From: Gracilaria gracilis
Lineage: Eukaryota; Rhodophyta; Florideophyceae; Gracilariales; Gracilariaceae
Direction of reading: 5' to 3'
DNA: 64,000 nt
Assembly (NCBI GenBank): GCA_030374805.1
Contig: JARGSG010000107.1
Span: 62,001-126,000 of the forward strand
The notes beneath the pieces are model-generated. The model saw only the letters and a list, made by a program, of their open reading frames with translations. It was not told the origin of the DNA and did not search any database. The position numbers were made by a program, and so were the translations under genes. Positions 10,890 to 22,200 of the stretch are shown here, one piece after another (the first letter of the stretch is position 1; every line of letters begins with the position of its first letter).

Positions 10890-12421
10890 TCAACATTTTC
10901 TAATAGTTGTTGAATTATGAATAAGGATGTTTTTGTCTTTATCCCGATGTCCTTGGGCAATGAATCGAGCTTTGTCAAGCTCCTCAGGTGTCCCTTTGTT
11001 CTTTATACTAAGAGCGAAGCGTCCTCCGAGTATATTGGCGTTCGGTGGGATGTCTTCAATCTTGACCGTTTTCCAAGTTTCCCTTTTGTGCAAACCCTCG
11101 ATCTCTTTCTTTCTTGCCGCATCAAACTGCGGAAGATGCTTGCGGGGATCTCTGCGTTGGAGAATTTCCGTAATGTGGGTTGGAAATTCTTCTGGAGAGC
11201 TAAAATTGGAGAAAAACGATTGGAGTATGTCGATAGAGGAAGGGGATTGAGTCTCTGTTTCAGAACTGTTGTCGTCAATGTAAGGTTTGACCTGAGTGAC
11301 GTTGTGTTGGACTTCGGAGCCGTTGCGATCGATGAAGATTTGTTTGTTGTCAATCTTTGTGATCTTGTACGGTCCGGTCCAAGGGAATGTAACGTCTTCA
11401 CGATACGCAAGGACTTTCTGACCGACTGTAAAGTCGATTTTGGTGACCGCAGGGATTCTACGGTTCAATGCGGTACGGAGTCTAAGTTCATTAGAGATAG
11501 TCTCCATTTCGTGGCGAGCTAGCGTCAACGCTTCCATGCGTGAGGGCTGGTATGGCAGCTTAGATGCGACGCCAGGGAAACCAGGAAGTACTCCGAACAC
11601 CAATTGCGAAGGGACGAGGCCTTCTGGGTTCATGGTGTCGTTCATAGCTTTGACGACAAGGTGGAGTGCCAGTCTAGAGTCTACGTTAGGACGTTCGTGT
11701 CGAATCTTAGTGTAGATTCTGCGAAGGGGGTCGTGGTATCTCTCTCCGGACCCAAGTGAGTTGTGGCTTTCGACCCCGGAGAGGGATAATTTGACACCGT
11801 TCTCTTCCATAAGAGTCCGCCAACGTTGGGAGGTGAAGACCGAGCCCTGGTCGCAGCGAATGGAGTCAGGAAAACCGGTGGAAATTGTTGTCCAGCATTC
11901 AAGGAATGCGTTCCAGACAGAATCGAGGGATTGGCCATTGACGAAAACGGCGGCGCTGAAGTGCGTTTGAAGATCGACGACTTGGAGTATGGCTCTTTGA
12001 TTATGAACATTAGATCTAGAGATAACTCTCGGTTGAACACGACGCCGTGGGGAAATGATACTTGAAAGCTTTGGGGTTTCGGGGTGAAACGCTGACAAGT
12101 TTTGCAAGCTTTGGTGACTGCTTCTAGTAACTCTCTTGTGGACTTGTTGGCGTCTTCGGCTTGGGCCTTTTTGATGAGATTAAAGAGTTTTCCGGTTGAA
12201 AGGTGGTAAAAGTGAAGATGTAGTTTCCGGATTTCAGCTTTAGTGAAACTGATGTCAATGAATTCGTTCCAATCGAGGTAGAGGTGACCAAACTTGCGTT
12301 TGATTGGCATCTTCCAGCCTCTGGTGCAAACCAGAGGCTGTAACATTGTTGACATAGATTTTCTCGTGTTCCATGAAGTTGAGGCCAGGAAGAAACGGAA
12401 TGTTGGCGTCGATGACGTCAA
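10890..12421 (-). pseudogene. A: integrase region
   Basis: The N-terminal zinc-binding segment (HFYHLSTG...ACKTCQRF, about 12100-12220) precedes a DDE core. The core shows VVDLQTHFSAAVFV, IRCDQGSVFTS and SLGSGERYH, which supply the Asp, Asp and Glu positions expected of an rve-type integrase. A C-terminal SH3-like segment with KVLAYREDVTFPWTGPYKI follows. Integrase precedes RT, as in Ty1/copia. The region is a broken fossil. Confidence 0.82.
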
Positions 12422-12640
12422 CGGAGAGCTTCAAGATACGTCCGTTGGGGGCGTGTATTCGGATTGCAATGTTACCAATCGGCTTGAAAATTGTGTTACC
12501 GAGACGGTATCTCAGGCGCGACTTGTGGTGCTTAAAGCGGATGTCAACTGACTTGCAGTAGGCGCGGGCCTGCTGTAGTCCGATGATGCTTCGTTAGGGT
12601 CCGGTGTCCAAGCATGCGCCATTGAAATGCTCCGTGGGGG
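12290..12640 (-). pseudogene. A: aspartic protease region
   Basis: Minus-strand coding sequence between gag and integrase shows CLDTG (about 12600-12625), followed by a strand-rich segment (RYRLGNTIFKPIG, ILKLSVDVIDANIPFLPGLNFM). That pattern is typical of the retropepsin-like copia protease. It processes Gag-Pol inside the virus-like particle. Confidence 0.7.
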
Positions 12641-12790
12641 CCTTGTCCGCGATGGTTGAAACATCGCAAGCAAGTATTTCTATCGGTGGCTTTTTGTACT
12701 TATTTCTACTACTACGTTTACCAGCTATCTTACGTGCTACTTTGGGGACTAGGATCGGAACTCTATTGGGGAAGGCAACAGAGTTCCCGT

Positions 12791-14314
12791 CTAAAAATCC
12801 AAAGGGTTATCGGTCGCGTGAAGGTTAAGCGACTCGAAGAAGTTGTTTACGACTTCTTCCGGCGCGTTGTTGTCGGAGTTCGTAGCTTCCTTCGGGGTTT
12901 CGTCGCCTTGGTCCTGTAAAGTAGTGTTGAAAAATGTACTTGCCTCTTCTGGCTCCGAATCGGAGGATTGGTCCAACTGTTCGCAGAGTTCGAATAGAAC
13001 TTGCTTGAGGGCCTTGTTTTGGTTATGGCCGAAGCGTTTCTTTTCGTAATATTGAACTCGAAGAGCTGAGATATTCGCAAGATTGCGTGGGTGTTTGCAA
13101 TGTCTTACGGTGTGGTTAGGTTCTCCGCAGTTGAAGCAGGTAACTTCCGATTTGGTCTGGGGCCTAGAAGATAACGACTGGACTGGGCGTCCGTAACGAG
13201 TGAAGAACGTATCTTTGGGTTTCGGGAGAAACCCGGGTTTCGAGGACCTTTTTGAAGGGTTTTGTTCTTCTTCTTCGACTTGGAGTTGAGCGCAGGAATC
13301 CAGTTGGGTGAGAAATTCCTGGTACGGAAGGCTGTCCGTATCTAGGCGATGTATGGCATCTGGGGCAAATCGATGTCCTACCACAGCCTTTCGGAGGTAT
13401 GTGATCTTGTGTTGATCAGATTGGCTGTAGGTAGGGCATTGTGGGGTAAGGGTGGAGAATTTTTCGTCCAGAAGGGTAAAGGTCTCGGGGACGGTAGTGG
13501 ATTCTGACAGGAATTGGTCCAAGCGAAGGTTACTAACGACGTTTTCGGCACGTTTTTGGCGACTGGCAGAATCGTAGATTGTCCTCATTTTAACGCATGC
13601 TTCGTCGAACGTTTTGGTGTTTGGGAGAACGTGTGTCAGAAAGTAACGTTTCGCCTTTCCCGTCAGAAAGTGTCGCATGGACTTCAGCCAGTAGGTCTCC
13701 GGAATTTCGTATTCCTCGGCCGTGGCGGTGAATTCGTCTACGTATTCCTGACAACATTGACTGAGGTCTCCTGAGAACTTGTTGGAGTCGTCCTTGAATC
13801 TGGTTGAAATTCCTCGGGCTGCGTACTTCCGTTCGAATGTCCTTGTTATGTTTGCTCCTGGTTGATTCGAACCTTGCCCCGACTCGGTGTTGCTTGCCCC
13901 ACGGTTGGGGTTCGCGATCCTAGGGAGCGTATCCGTGGACGTGTGTGAAACTCCAGGGTGGGAGTCACTGTCCAATGCTTGCCGAAGTAGGATGATCCTG
14001 CCGAAGCATTCTTCAAGTTCACTTTCCGTGTCAAAAATTGTCACGGCCAAGTTGAACAGAAGATAGTTGGGTTCATGGGTTCGAATTTCCACATCTCGGT
14101 CTCGGAGGAAGTTGAGGAGTAGACGCATAAGCGCGAAATTTGTGGAAATGTTGAAATCAAACAGAAGATCGGGGGGATAATCTGTTTTAAAGATATTCAA
14201 AAAATCCTGACCTCGGGCGTCCGGGTCAGTGAGTTCGTAACTACGGACGGTATCCGCCAACGTTTTTTGGGCAACGTTGTGGAGACGGATATCGTTGCCA
14301 AATCTCTCAACCAT
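12791..14314 (-). CDS. A: Gag
   Basis: An open frame of about 507 codons; the first ATG is at 14314 (MVERFGND). The central part (RTFERKYAARGI, KFSGDLSQCCQEYVDEF, YWLKSMRHFLTGKAKRYF) resembles the capsid-like Gag of copia elements. A CCHC knuckle CFNCGEPNHTVRHC (C-x2-C-x4-H-x4-C) follows. The tail is acidic. Gag packages element RNA in virus-like particles. It starts 76 bases after the stop of the upstream zinc-finger ORF. It is part of fossil element A; this gene itself looks whole. Confidence 0.85.
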   Translation of the reverse strand: MVERFGNDIRLHNVAQKTLADTVRSYELTDPDARGQDFLNIFKTDYPPDLLFDFNISTNFALMRLLLNFLRDRDVEIRTHEPNYLLFNLAVTIFDTESELEECFGRIILLRQALDSDSHPGVSHTSTDTLPRIANPNRGASNTESGQGSNQPGANITRTFERKYAARGISTRFKDDSNKFSGDLSQCCQEYVDEFTATAEEYEIPETYWLKSMRHFLTGKAKRYFLTHVLPNTKTFDEACVKMRTIYDSASRQKRAENVVSNLRLDQFLSESTTVPETFTLLDEKFSTLTPQCPTYSQSDQHKITYLRKAVVGHRFAPDAIHRLDTDSLPYQEFLTQLDSCAQLQVEEEEQNPSKRSSKPGFLPKPKDTFFTRYGRPVQSLSSRPQTKSEVTCFNCGEPNHTVRHCKHPRNLANISALRVQYYEKKRFGHNQNKALKQVLFELCEQLDQSSDSEPEEASTFFNTTLQDQGDETPKEATNSDNNAPEEVVNNFFESLNLHATDNPLDF

Positions 14315-14390
14315 AGTGTTAAAAAAAAACTTGCCCAAGCAAATGAGGGGGTTACGCAGAAGTTCTTCGTTTAACTAGCAAGGGTTCAAC

Positions 14391-15137
14391 CTAATTTAAA
14401 AAGCGGTTGTCTTGAGAGGAAAGCACTTTTTGGTGAGCTTTGCCTTGAAGATGGCTCTCCAGATGGCGGTGGGAATCAAATTCGCGTTTGCACACGTTGC
14501 AGCGTGGCGGCGTACGCTTGTTGTCCACGTTGCGACGGTGCGCCTTACTGTTGTTGTGCGCACGCCAGGTGGTGGCGGAATTGCTGTACACGTCACACAG
14601 CTTGCAGTGACGTGTGAAGTGGTTCTTTGGCTTGGCAATTTTCGCTGTCTGCTGGCGCAGAGTTTTTTCCTTGCGGACCGAAAGGATTTTCAGTCTCGCC
14701 TTCTCGCCACGTTGAACCCGTGGCACAGATATTGGATCCGGGTGGGCTGGTGCGGTAGAAGATCCTGGGCGAGATGGCGCGGAGTTTTGGCTGCCTGTGA
14801 TTTCGGTCGGTGCAGAGAAACTCGACGGACGCGGTTCGGAGCGCAATCCAGTAGAGTGGCGGTTGGGAACGGGGGATGCCGGAGAATGCGGGGCGGTGTG
14901 CGGTCCTCTTGGGGCGGGACTAGTAGCGGGGGCTGCAGAGGGACGCGGTACGGAGCGCGGTCCGGTCGGGGCGGCAGCGGGATATTCGCGGGCCGAGAAG
15001 GGTGGGTTACCGCAGTGTTCGGGTGCGGCACGGGTGCGGTGCTGACGGGCGCGGGTGCCCGACGCAGCGCGTCCGCGTGGTTCAGTAACCTTGGGTTTGG
15101 TAGCCGCAGTGGTCGGCGTGACCTGTTCCGTGTCCAT
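14391..15137 (-). CDS. A: upstream ORF with two U1/matrin-type zinc fingers
   Basis: An open frame upstream of gag on the same strand. The frame extends to about 15221, but its first in-frame ATG is at 15137 (MDTEQV), giving ~248 codons. The first two thirds are Pro/Ala/Arg/Ser-rich and disordered. The C-terminal ~75 residues carry two C-x2-C-x12-H-x5-H fingers: CKLCDVYSNSATTWRAHNNSKAH and CNVCKREF...HLQGKAH. This is the U1-like/matrin spacing, often used for dsRNA or snRNP binding. Such an ORF is not part of a standard copia plan. Its reading frame survives in an element with ~6% LTR divergence, and it could be an RNA-binding accessory protein. Function is inference. Confidence 0.72.
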   Translation of the reverse strand: MDTEQVTPTTAATKPKVTEPRGRAASGTRARQHRTRAAPEHCGNPPFSAREYPAAAPTGPRSVPRPSAAPATSPAPRGPHTAPHSPASPVPNRHSTGLRSEPRPSSFSAPTEITGSQNSAPSRPGSSTAPAHPDPISVPRVQRGEKARLKILSVRKEKTLRQQTAKIAKPKNHFTRHCKLCDVYSNSATTWRAHNNSKAHRRNVDNKRTPPRCNVCKREFDSHRHLESHLQGKAHQKVLSSQDNRFLN

Positions 15138-15221
15138 GTGGGTGACGTCTTCACCGACGACCCCGAGGTGCACGGGCACAGCCTGTCCACGCCGGCGACG
15201 TATGCGTGTTGTGGTTGGCAA

Positions 15222-15489
15222 GATGACTGCACCGAAAACATGAAAAAATTAGTTTATTTTCTGGTGCTGTGCCTCAGCCAATGTTGGCAAATTTATACAG
15301 AAATTTATCCCCTGTTTGGGGTACTCTATTTACAGAAATAGAATAATTTCTATTCTAAGACACCTAGATTAAGATTTACTGGTCTCAAGACCCACTTAAT
15401 CTAGAAGAAATAGAATAGAAAAATAAATTAAAATCTAAATTAAGAATTAGTAAACATACCTTGTTTGTCCATGTTACCTAATTCGCGAA
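15222..15489 (-). other. A: leader and primer-binding region
   Basis: Untranslated leader between the 5' LTR and the zinc-finger ORF on the minus strand. It is A/T-rich, with a short direct/inverted pair (TATTCTAAGACACCTAGATTAAG / CTTAATCTAG...AATAG). Directly inside the LTR the minus strand reads TTCGCGAATTAGGTAACATG. I cannot assign the tRNA primer. Confidence 0.5.
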
Positions 15490-15773
15490 TGTGGTAAAAT
15501 AGGAGAGTAAGTGCGCGCGGGGAAGGGAGCGCGCGAGGAAGAAGTAAGGTAGAAAGTGTAGTTGATAGTGAGGATGATGAACCGAGGAGAATCCGAACTC
15601 CTCGGTTCACCCCGCTTTTATAGACATTGCGCGTTTCTTGAATGGGAAACGCGCAATGCATTCTACTCTAGAAGGCCACGCAACTGTCAGTCCGACAGTT
15701 GTGTGGCCACACAACAAGCATTTAATTATCAGCCTCCCGACGTGGAGGCTGATAATTTGCACTTGTTACCACA
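15490..15773 (-). repeat. LTR of A (5' LTR in element orientation)
   Basis: Pairs with 9334-9617. All four internal hairpins are preserved despite ~6% divergence, including extra pairing in the first two stems. Confidence 0.92.
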
Positions 15774-15963
15774 CACCTCGCGATTAAAGGCGTGCCCGGG
15801 AAAGGGCCTACAATAAAGAAAGGCTTGCCGCCCAGGCGAGCCCCGAAAAGGCGCCAGAGAGGAAGAGAAAAAGACTCTTGCTGGCTGCCTGCGCTTTCTT
15901 CTTCGTCAAGCCTTACAAACCTGACGCGAGAGCTTTCCTCCTACGATAGACGCTACTGCCGCA
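15774..15963 (+). repeat. B 5' LTR, right part, with primer-binding site after it
   Basis: Continues the LTR after element A up to ...GCCGCA at 15963. It contains AATAAAG followed by a GC hairpin, as in the other LTR copy. Immediately downstream, GTTATGGGCTC (15964 onward) is complementary to the anticodon stem-loop of initiator tRNA-Met. This is the half-tRNA primer arrangement known from Drosophila copia. Confidence 0.82.
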
Positions 15964-16418
15964 GTTATGGGCTCACGTTTACGTTTAATATCGCTTGCGC
16001 CTCCAGACCCTCAAATGTTCAAACCGGAAGGCGATCTGCAGAAGTACAGACGTGATGTTTCCCGATAGATTGAGACAATCCAAGCCGTCGCCGAAAAAGA
16101 TACCGATAGTCTTTACAAAACTGTATACGTCACTCTCGCACGTCACTTTTACAACCGTAGATTTCCTCGTGAGCAGAACTCAACTATTGACGAAGCAGTT
16201 GCTAAACAACAACTCGACTTGAAGCAGTAAAACAAAATCCAAGCTGTCAAGGATATTTTGAAGCTCATTGCCGTTGATTCTTCTAATGCCACCGTCATTC
16301 GCTAAATATCTTCCTTCACGAATGTAACGCAATGCCGAGGTCGTCGAAGTGAGGACTTCAATGCATTTGTCTCCCGCTTCTGAGCTTTGGCGGCCGACCA
16401 CCTTATGCACGTTAGACT
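15964..16418 (+). pseudogene. B: start of gag (before element C)
   Basis: Begins directly after the primer-binding site. Coding-like sequence includes FKPEGDLQKYRRDVS and a helix-rich continuation up to the insertion point of C. The rest of gag resumes at 23867. Fossil. Confidence 0.6.
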
Positions 16419-17416
16419 TGTAGAGCAAAACAGCACCGTGCTCGGTACCTATCTTCCTGTCTCCAGGCTCTGCACTCCCGTTGGGATGATGGCTTGTGAT
16501 GTTGATGATGGACCCTACATATGGGTGAAGTTCGGATGACTTGAAGTAAACCTTGTTAGGTGGATTGGATTATGGAACCATTGCATGGTGTTGAACACGT
16601 GGAAATTGTGTAGATTTAGTTGAGTGGAGTCACTCATGAGGCCCCTGACAGTGGGTTGGCCACGTGTGTGGATCTCAAGAAGTGTGCACTATTTTAGTAA
16701 TAATATTTAGTTTAATATGCACTAGGCATATAAGCTCGGGTGATCTCACCCTGGAGCAAAAATGGTAAAGTTACCTGAGTCGTATCTTCTTCCTGAAGTA
16801 CGTGGTCTTCATCCCGAAGATTGGGCTATGAGTAATATTGCCTATGTAGGTTCACGCCTCCATTTGGAGAGTAACCACGACTGGTCTCGGTATACTCACC
16901 CCTCAGGGTCCTTTAGGGAGCTACTGTGCACCATTTTCTGGCTTATTTCAGTCTTTGTCCCATCATTTGGTCCTGTTCGGTTATCTTCGCCGTGGTATCG
17001 GATCGTTTATTGGATATATCGTTTCCTGGTACAGGCTTTGCTTCCGCCCCTGTATAGGGTTATTTTCGGCTTTGGTTGCCGTTGTCGCTCCGCCTCGGGT
17101 CTATTCCGCCGGTTGGCACGACCCTTGGCTCCGCTCCGGGTGTCTGTTACTTGGAGTACTCTCCCGTTTGTACGGTTTCTCTACCCCTTTTTCCCCCTTT
17201 TTTTGCACCCTTTCTTTGGGTTTTTCTGTGCTTCACTACCGATCACCGGTCCATCATGGTTTTTACCTCTGCAGGTTCTTCCAGTACCGTCTCCGGTTTA
17301 CACCCGGCTGCCACTCAGCATGCGCACGGGCAGAGGGGTCTTCTGCTGAGTTCGCCGATACAGGGAGTGGGACTCGAACATCCCATGGACGTTCCCTCTC
17401 AGGGTGTTGCTCCACA
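16419..17416 (+). repeat. C 5' LTR, with TATA box and embedded frame
   Basis: A TATAAG box at 16729-16734 lies 28 bases before an ATG at 16762 that opens a 195-codon frame running almost to the LTR end. The same start and first ~150 codons recur in the 3' LTR. No known domain is seen; the later part is hydrophobic and Phe/Leu/Pro-rich. Confidence 0.85.
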
Positions 17417-17632
17417 TTTGGTCTCCCGACCTAGAACGGCTTGTGTCACTTTGTGAAGTACTCTTTTGAGCATGGAATCTTGAAGATTGGCAGTCCCCTT
17501 TTTCGGAGATTGATTTCGATTGACACCGAGTTTCGGTTCTGTTGGAGTCAATTCTTTGTTTCTTTTCGCTTTTCGAAAAATCGTGAGTAACGTTTTCGTT
17601 TTCACCGAGTTTTCGGTTCGTATGATGCCCTA

Positions 17633-18800
17633 ATGATGTCGAGGGATGATCCATGGAATGGTTCCTCGCCTTCGGAAGGTTCTGATGACTCCCCTTATTC
17701 GGGTTTGTATTCTGTGCCCGAAGGGATTGGTGCTCATGAAATCCCATCCGGTTCTCGGAAAGTGTTGTTCTTTTCGTCGTTTCCCCAAGCTGGTTGGTCT
17801 TTTGATCCCACGCCGGTGGTTCTCGGATTATCCGACTTTCGGATTACTGACGCTGTTGGTTTCTCCAGGTTGGAGTCAGCTACCGAAGATTTGATTTTTG
17901 GTCTAGGCTCCCTGTTGGAGGGTCTGCTGAATCTCAGACGAGATTTTTCCGATATCAAGCTCCGAGATGTGTCGGCAGATGTTCGCGAGTTGCGACTGAG
18001 TGTTGACTCGAGTATTGAGAGGAGTGGTTTTTCAGAAGCCTCTTTTGAGTAATTAACTGTGAAGTTGAACCGTATCGGTGAACGTTCAGAGTCTTTCGAG
18101 GAAGACTCATCTACTTCGGATTCAAGTTCGTTGGCCGACTCATCGGATAGAGGACGCTGTCTCCGGAAGAATCGCAAGCGTTCCCGTTCACACGGCCAAG
18201 GCTCTCAAACGAGAAAGAAGAAAAGCCTACCAAGTCATCTCGGTTGTTTTTGGTCACCAGAAGTCGGTACTTTCTCATTTGAGCACGTCTGACACGGAGA
18301 CGTCCACGTCAGAGGCGTCATTTGATGATGGAGAATGATCCCGCTTTCTACGGTGAAGGTACCCATGACGGGTTTCGACGAATTGCTCTAGCAATGAACT
18401 CCTCTGAGTACCCAAACCTGAGATCAGGTACACTACGCCGCAACGCAATGTGCACGTTCGTTTGTATGGCAAATCGACCACGGTGATATGTTCCCAGTGC
18501 TACAGGCTAGGACATATTGCACCGCAGGGCACGCTCCCACGTTGGGATAGGTCAACCATTATTGGGTTTTATGAATTACTCCCATCAGAAGACAAAGCTC
18601 GAGTTTCGAGAGTGCCCTACGGGATCGCGGTGAAGAACCGAAACGGTGCTGGAAATATTGGAAATATCACGACGGTTCAGAACCAAGGTCTGGTGAAAGC
18701 AGCCAAACCCAATACCGGGGATTTTTCAGTTCCCCAGGATGGGTTCTACCCGAGTCAATCGGTGATGCCTTCTCAGAAAAACTGATATCGGGAGCCTCCC
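17633..18800 (+). pseudogene. C: Gag-like region
   Basis: Coding-like sequence begins near 17633 with an acidic Ser-rich N-terminus. Amphipathic helices follow (SRLESATEDLIFGLGSLLEG), then a Ser/Asp/Arg-rich stretch with a KKNRKRSRSHG-like basic patch. A possible zinc-knuckle relative, CSQCYRLGH, lies near 18490-18520. Its order ahead of a protease supports a Gag role. Broken fossil. Confidence 0.5.
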
Positions 18801-18939
18801 ATTCGGGAGAGGTGACCTGTGAACAGGGGTCATTGCAGCTTGAGGCGTCTTAGCCTCGCTCCCAGATGAAGATCCTTTCTAGGAAGATATCTTTATCCTT
18901 ATCGGATTCGCACCCTGAGATGGGTCATGTCGAACGGCC

Positions 18940-19255
18940 GTGGATACGGAGGAGCAATCCGAAGTGTTTGGACCTCGTAATGATGCTCTCGAAGAGAAGT
19001 ATAAGGTTCTGGCCGATTTCGGCTTCTCTGACCATCTCATGGTTCGTCATATCGCTCTTTTGGATACTGGAGCCGATCCCAACTGTATACTGGACGTTTA
19101 TGGATATTGTTGTTCCGAGTGCTTTGGCTTCGTTACTGGTTCCTTGTCGCGGAAGGATTGGTGCCCATATGGGTATTCTACGATCCGGAAACGGTGTTAT
19201 CGCTATTGACACTGTCGTTCAAAACCGCCTACGAACGCCATATTGGTTACTATGA
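18940..19255 (+). pseudogene. C: aspartic protease-like region
   Basis: The segment around 19045-19090 reads HIALLDTGADPNCIL, which matches the retropepsin active-site loop hydrophobic-Asp-Thr-Gly-Ala. A second strand block (SALASLLVPCRG) occurs in a nearby frame. It sits after the Gag-like region, as expected. Fossil. Confidence 0.6.
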
Positions 19256-22200
19256 AAACCCCTAAACCTACTATTGGTTACTACCAACGTTGGTTCTGAT
19301 CTTATCACCCTTGCTTGGGAAACTACAGTTGAGCCCAAGTTGGGAAGTTCATGCCGCATCATGGACATCTGAGCTGGTGTATCGCTGTCGCAGAGGTTAC
19401 CCAAGAAGTTGGTTTGACGCCCTGAATTGGTGGGTTAATGGTTAACCGCAAGCGATGCAAGATCGACGCTGAAGTTGTTCCCGTACGGGCAAGACGCTTA
19501 TCGTTCTACCGTTGTCGGTTTCACTTGACTTAGTACCGAGTGTTCGGTGTGCTGCTACGTGGTCGCAGTGAAAAGAAGTGGAGAGTCAGTTCGGGTACCT
19601 TTGCTGTAGGTTCTGTGAGAATAATCGCAGTCTGTCGTCGCAAATGCCACGCATGGAAAGAATTCGTAATCAGGTTGCACCAATATTTGGTCATGAAGTT
19701 GTAGCTCCACTTTGTTCGGATTGTCTCTAGATCTAAACGTCATCGTCAGATGAGCGCCAAAAAATGGAGATGGAAGTTTAAAGTTGCCTTGGTGAAGGGT
19801 TTACCGTCGTCGGTACGCGCTTGATGAACCGCTTTCGGCTAGACCCGCGGATGGGTGATGTTAGACAGAAACCCGGACCGGGGGTATTGTCCTAACGCTC
19901 ACGCGCGGCGATTCCTCGATCAAGACAGAAGTCAGCATTGAAGTTGGAGCTACCCCTGTTGGAAAGACGGCTACTGGTAATGAAAACCTACGTGGGCAAA
20001 CTGCCAAATCGTTGGCTACTTCTACGCCTCGATCGCATGAGGCGCAGAAGGTAGCATGTACCAAAAAGACGGGTTTCGCCGACCCGTCGATAGGTCAGCG
20101 CTACGACGGGCCCCATGGGGGAACCTGCTGTATGTATGGATGAAAATGAAGAATCCTTGTAGATAACGCTGTAAAGTCTGGTTCAGGAAGTGTGCGCATG
20201 CAATTTGCATGAAAGAACCTTGACAGGTGCGCTGTGTGGCGCAGAAATCTTCGTGGGAAGCGCGCCGTCATCGGCAGATAGTTTGCAGGAGTGCCGCTCG
20301 CGTATGCAAAATTGCACGTACCGGTGGCCGGTCAGAATACCTAATTTTTTTGAGTGCCAGCGGCTGGCGGTGAATGCGCATGCGCGCGCGCGGTTGCAAA
20401 GTGGCACGACAAATTGATTTATTTGATTTTTTGGCTTGCCACGGCGCATAGCGTTTCCGAAATCTGACGATAGTGCACATGGCCACTTGGCAGGTTTGTC
20501 ACCCAATAGGGATGCGTTGCACTCCATAACGTGCCAGAGTGCCAAGCCAATCACATGGCGCTGCATTGTTGCAACCCCCCGCCATATGCAATGGATTGGT
20601 ATGTTGCGGTGGCCCGGTGAATCCGCTACCCTGCACAGGAAGTGTCAAACGCAGTATCTCCGTCACAACGGCTCTCCCACGTCAAGAAGGAACTTCGCCT
20701 AGATCAAGAACATTGCAATTCGTTGGTTTCTTGCCCGTTTGGGATGACAGTTGGCTCACGGACTCCGGAAGTGAAGCGCTTTCACTGGAAATCACTTTTG
20801 TTCGGTTTGGTAGCCGAAAACGGAACGTATGAATTCTCCGTCACGAAGGCTAGTGCCTTTGTCCATAAGGCAGATCAGCGACCCCGACGACGGACTCCAA
20901 CCGTCACCGTTGTATACCTACTTGGTATCCGAAAGAAAACAAAGCCTAGTGTCGGGAACAACGCAGGAAACCGCAGAAGTCATTGTATGGAGTGCTGTTG
21001 CAAGTATCATATGTCTGTGCGTCAGGAAGAAAGAGAAGTAACCCGCGCAAATAAAGTACATCTTAGCATTCCGAAGTCGGCTTGTACCATGTTATGGTGT
21101 TCCGGATGGTTTCTTACGCTTTGGTAACCGCTATACGGTGATAGGCTTTTGTTCAACGAGATGTTCGGTTGGCTTCCATGTCTTGGGATTGATAGAAAGG
21201 TTGATACGCTCTGTAGCGACAACAAATGGTATGATATGATGGGATTTGGACTCCGATCAACCGGATATCCCTCAGATGAGATGTGTTTACATTGAAGTGC
21301 CCCGATTCAAGGAAGACGTTTTGAAGTATTGAATAGTCCCAGAAGGGAAGTTAGCCAGTATGCTGGAGTGTGCTTTTGCGCAAATGAGTGAGTCACGCGT
21401 TGCACTATTACCGAGACACCGGTGTTTGTGATCCCAATTCGGGAAGAAGTCGTTATGATAACCAATGTTGGTACTATGCACCTTGTTGTAAGGTTCGTGC
21501 GAAAGTGTTTCATTTGGATGCATGGAAAGATCCTCATTTAGGAAGCTTTTTGGAAAATCCTTGTGGGTGTGAGAAGATGAAGCGATACGCAATGATAGAG
21601 TGGAATACTGAGCTGTCTATACAGAAAACCGACTCGCTGTTGTTGTGAACCCTTGATCAGGTGATATGTGGGGAAAGTGATACTGCGTTACGGATAATCG
21701 GTGTGGTTGTCAGAAGCGTATCGTAATCGGGTGGTTACCTGCCGCCACATTATCTGGGAGTATGGTAGTACCGGAACGGTTTACACCATGGTTTGGTATG
21801 TTCATTTGTTTGCTTTTCAGAAGAAGTACTGGAGACTTTCTCTCCGTAGAAACGGCGCTGTTTCAAGTACTGGGCACCATGAATGGTCTTCGAACGCTAT
21901 CGTTCGTCGGTCAACGGCCCGTCGGGGATGGAAGGAACGGGAACCATTACTGGTAACACTTGCCTACTCTGGTTGAGTTACCCCGTATTCGGTATGAAAC
22001 CTCGGGGTGTAGAATATCCTAATAAGGGATGGAGAATACCGAAGTTTGCCCCCCGTAGGGGTTGTTTCGGACGAACGTGATGTCTTACAAAGTGAGATAG
22101 AAGCCCAAACCGGGAATGTAAATGCGAAGGCGTGCAAACGCATTGTAACCGCAAACCGGCTAGGACGGATGTCAGTAATGAAGAAGATCCCGCTGGGAAT

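Larger units (their letters stand above)
9334..15773 (-). mobile_element. Ty1/copia LTR retrotransposon A
   Basis: Two 284-bp LTRs (9334-9617, 15490-15773) begin TGTGGTAA and end TTACCACA, with a 5-bp target duplication. Genes lie on the minus strand in the order upstream zinc-finger ORF, gag, protease, integrase, RT, RNase H. The LTRs differ at about 18 of 284 positions by hand count (~6%). It inserted into the 5' LTR of B, so it is younger than B. Gag and the upstream ORF remain open; pol has a few breaks, so this is a fossil that looks nearly whole. Confidence 0.92.
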
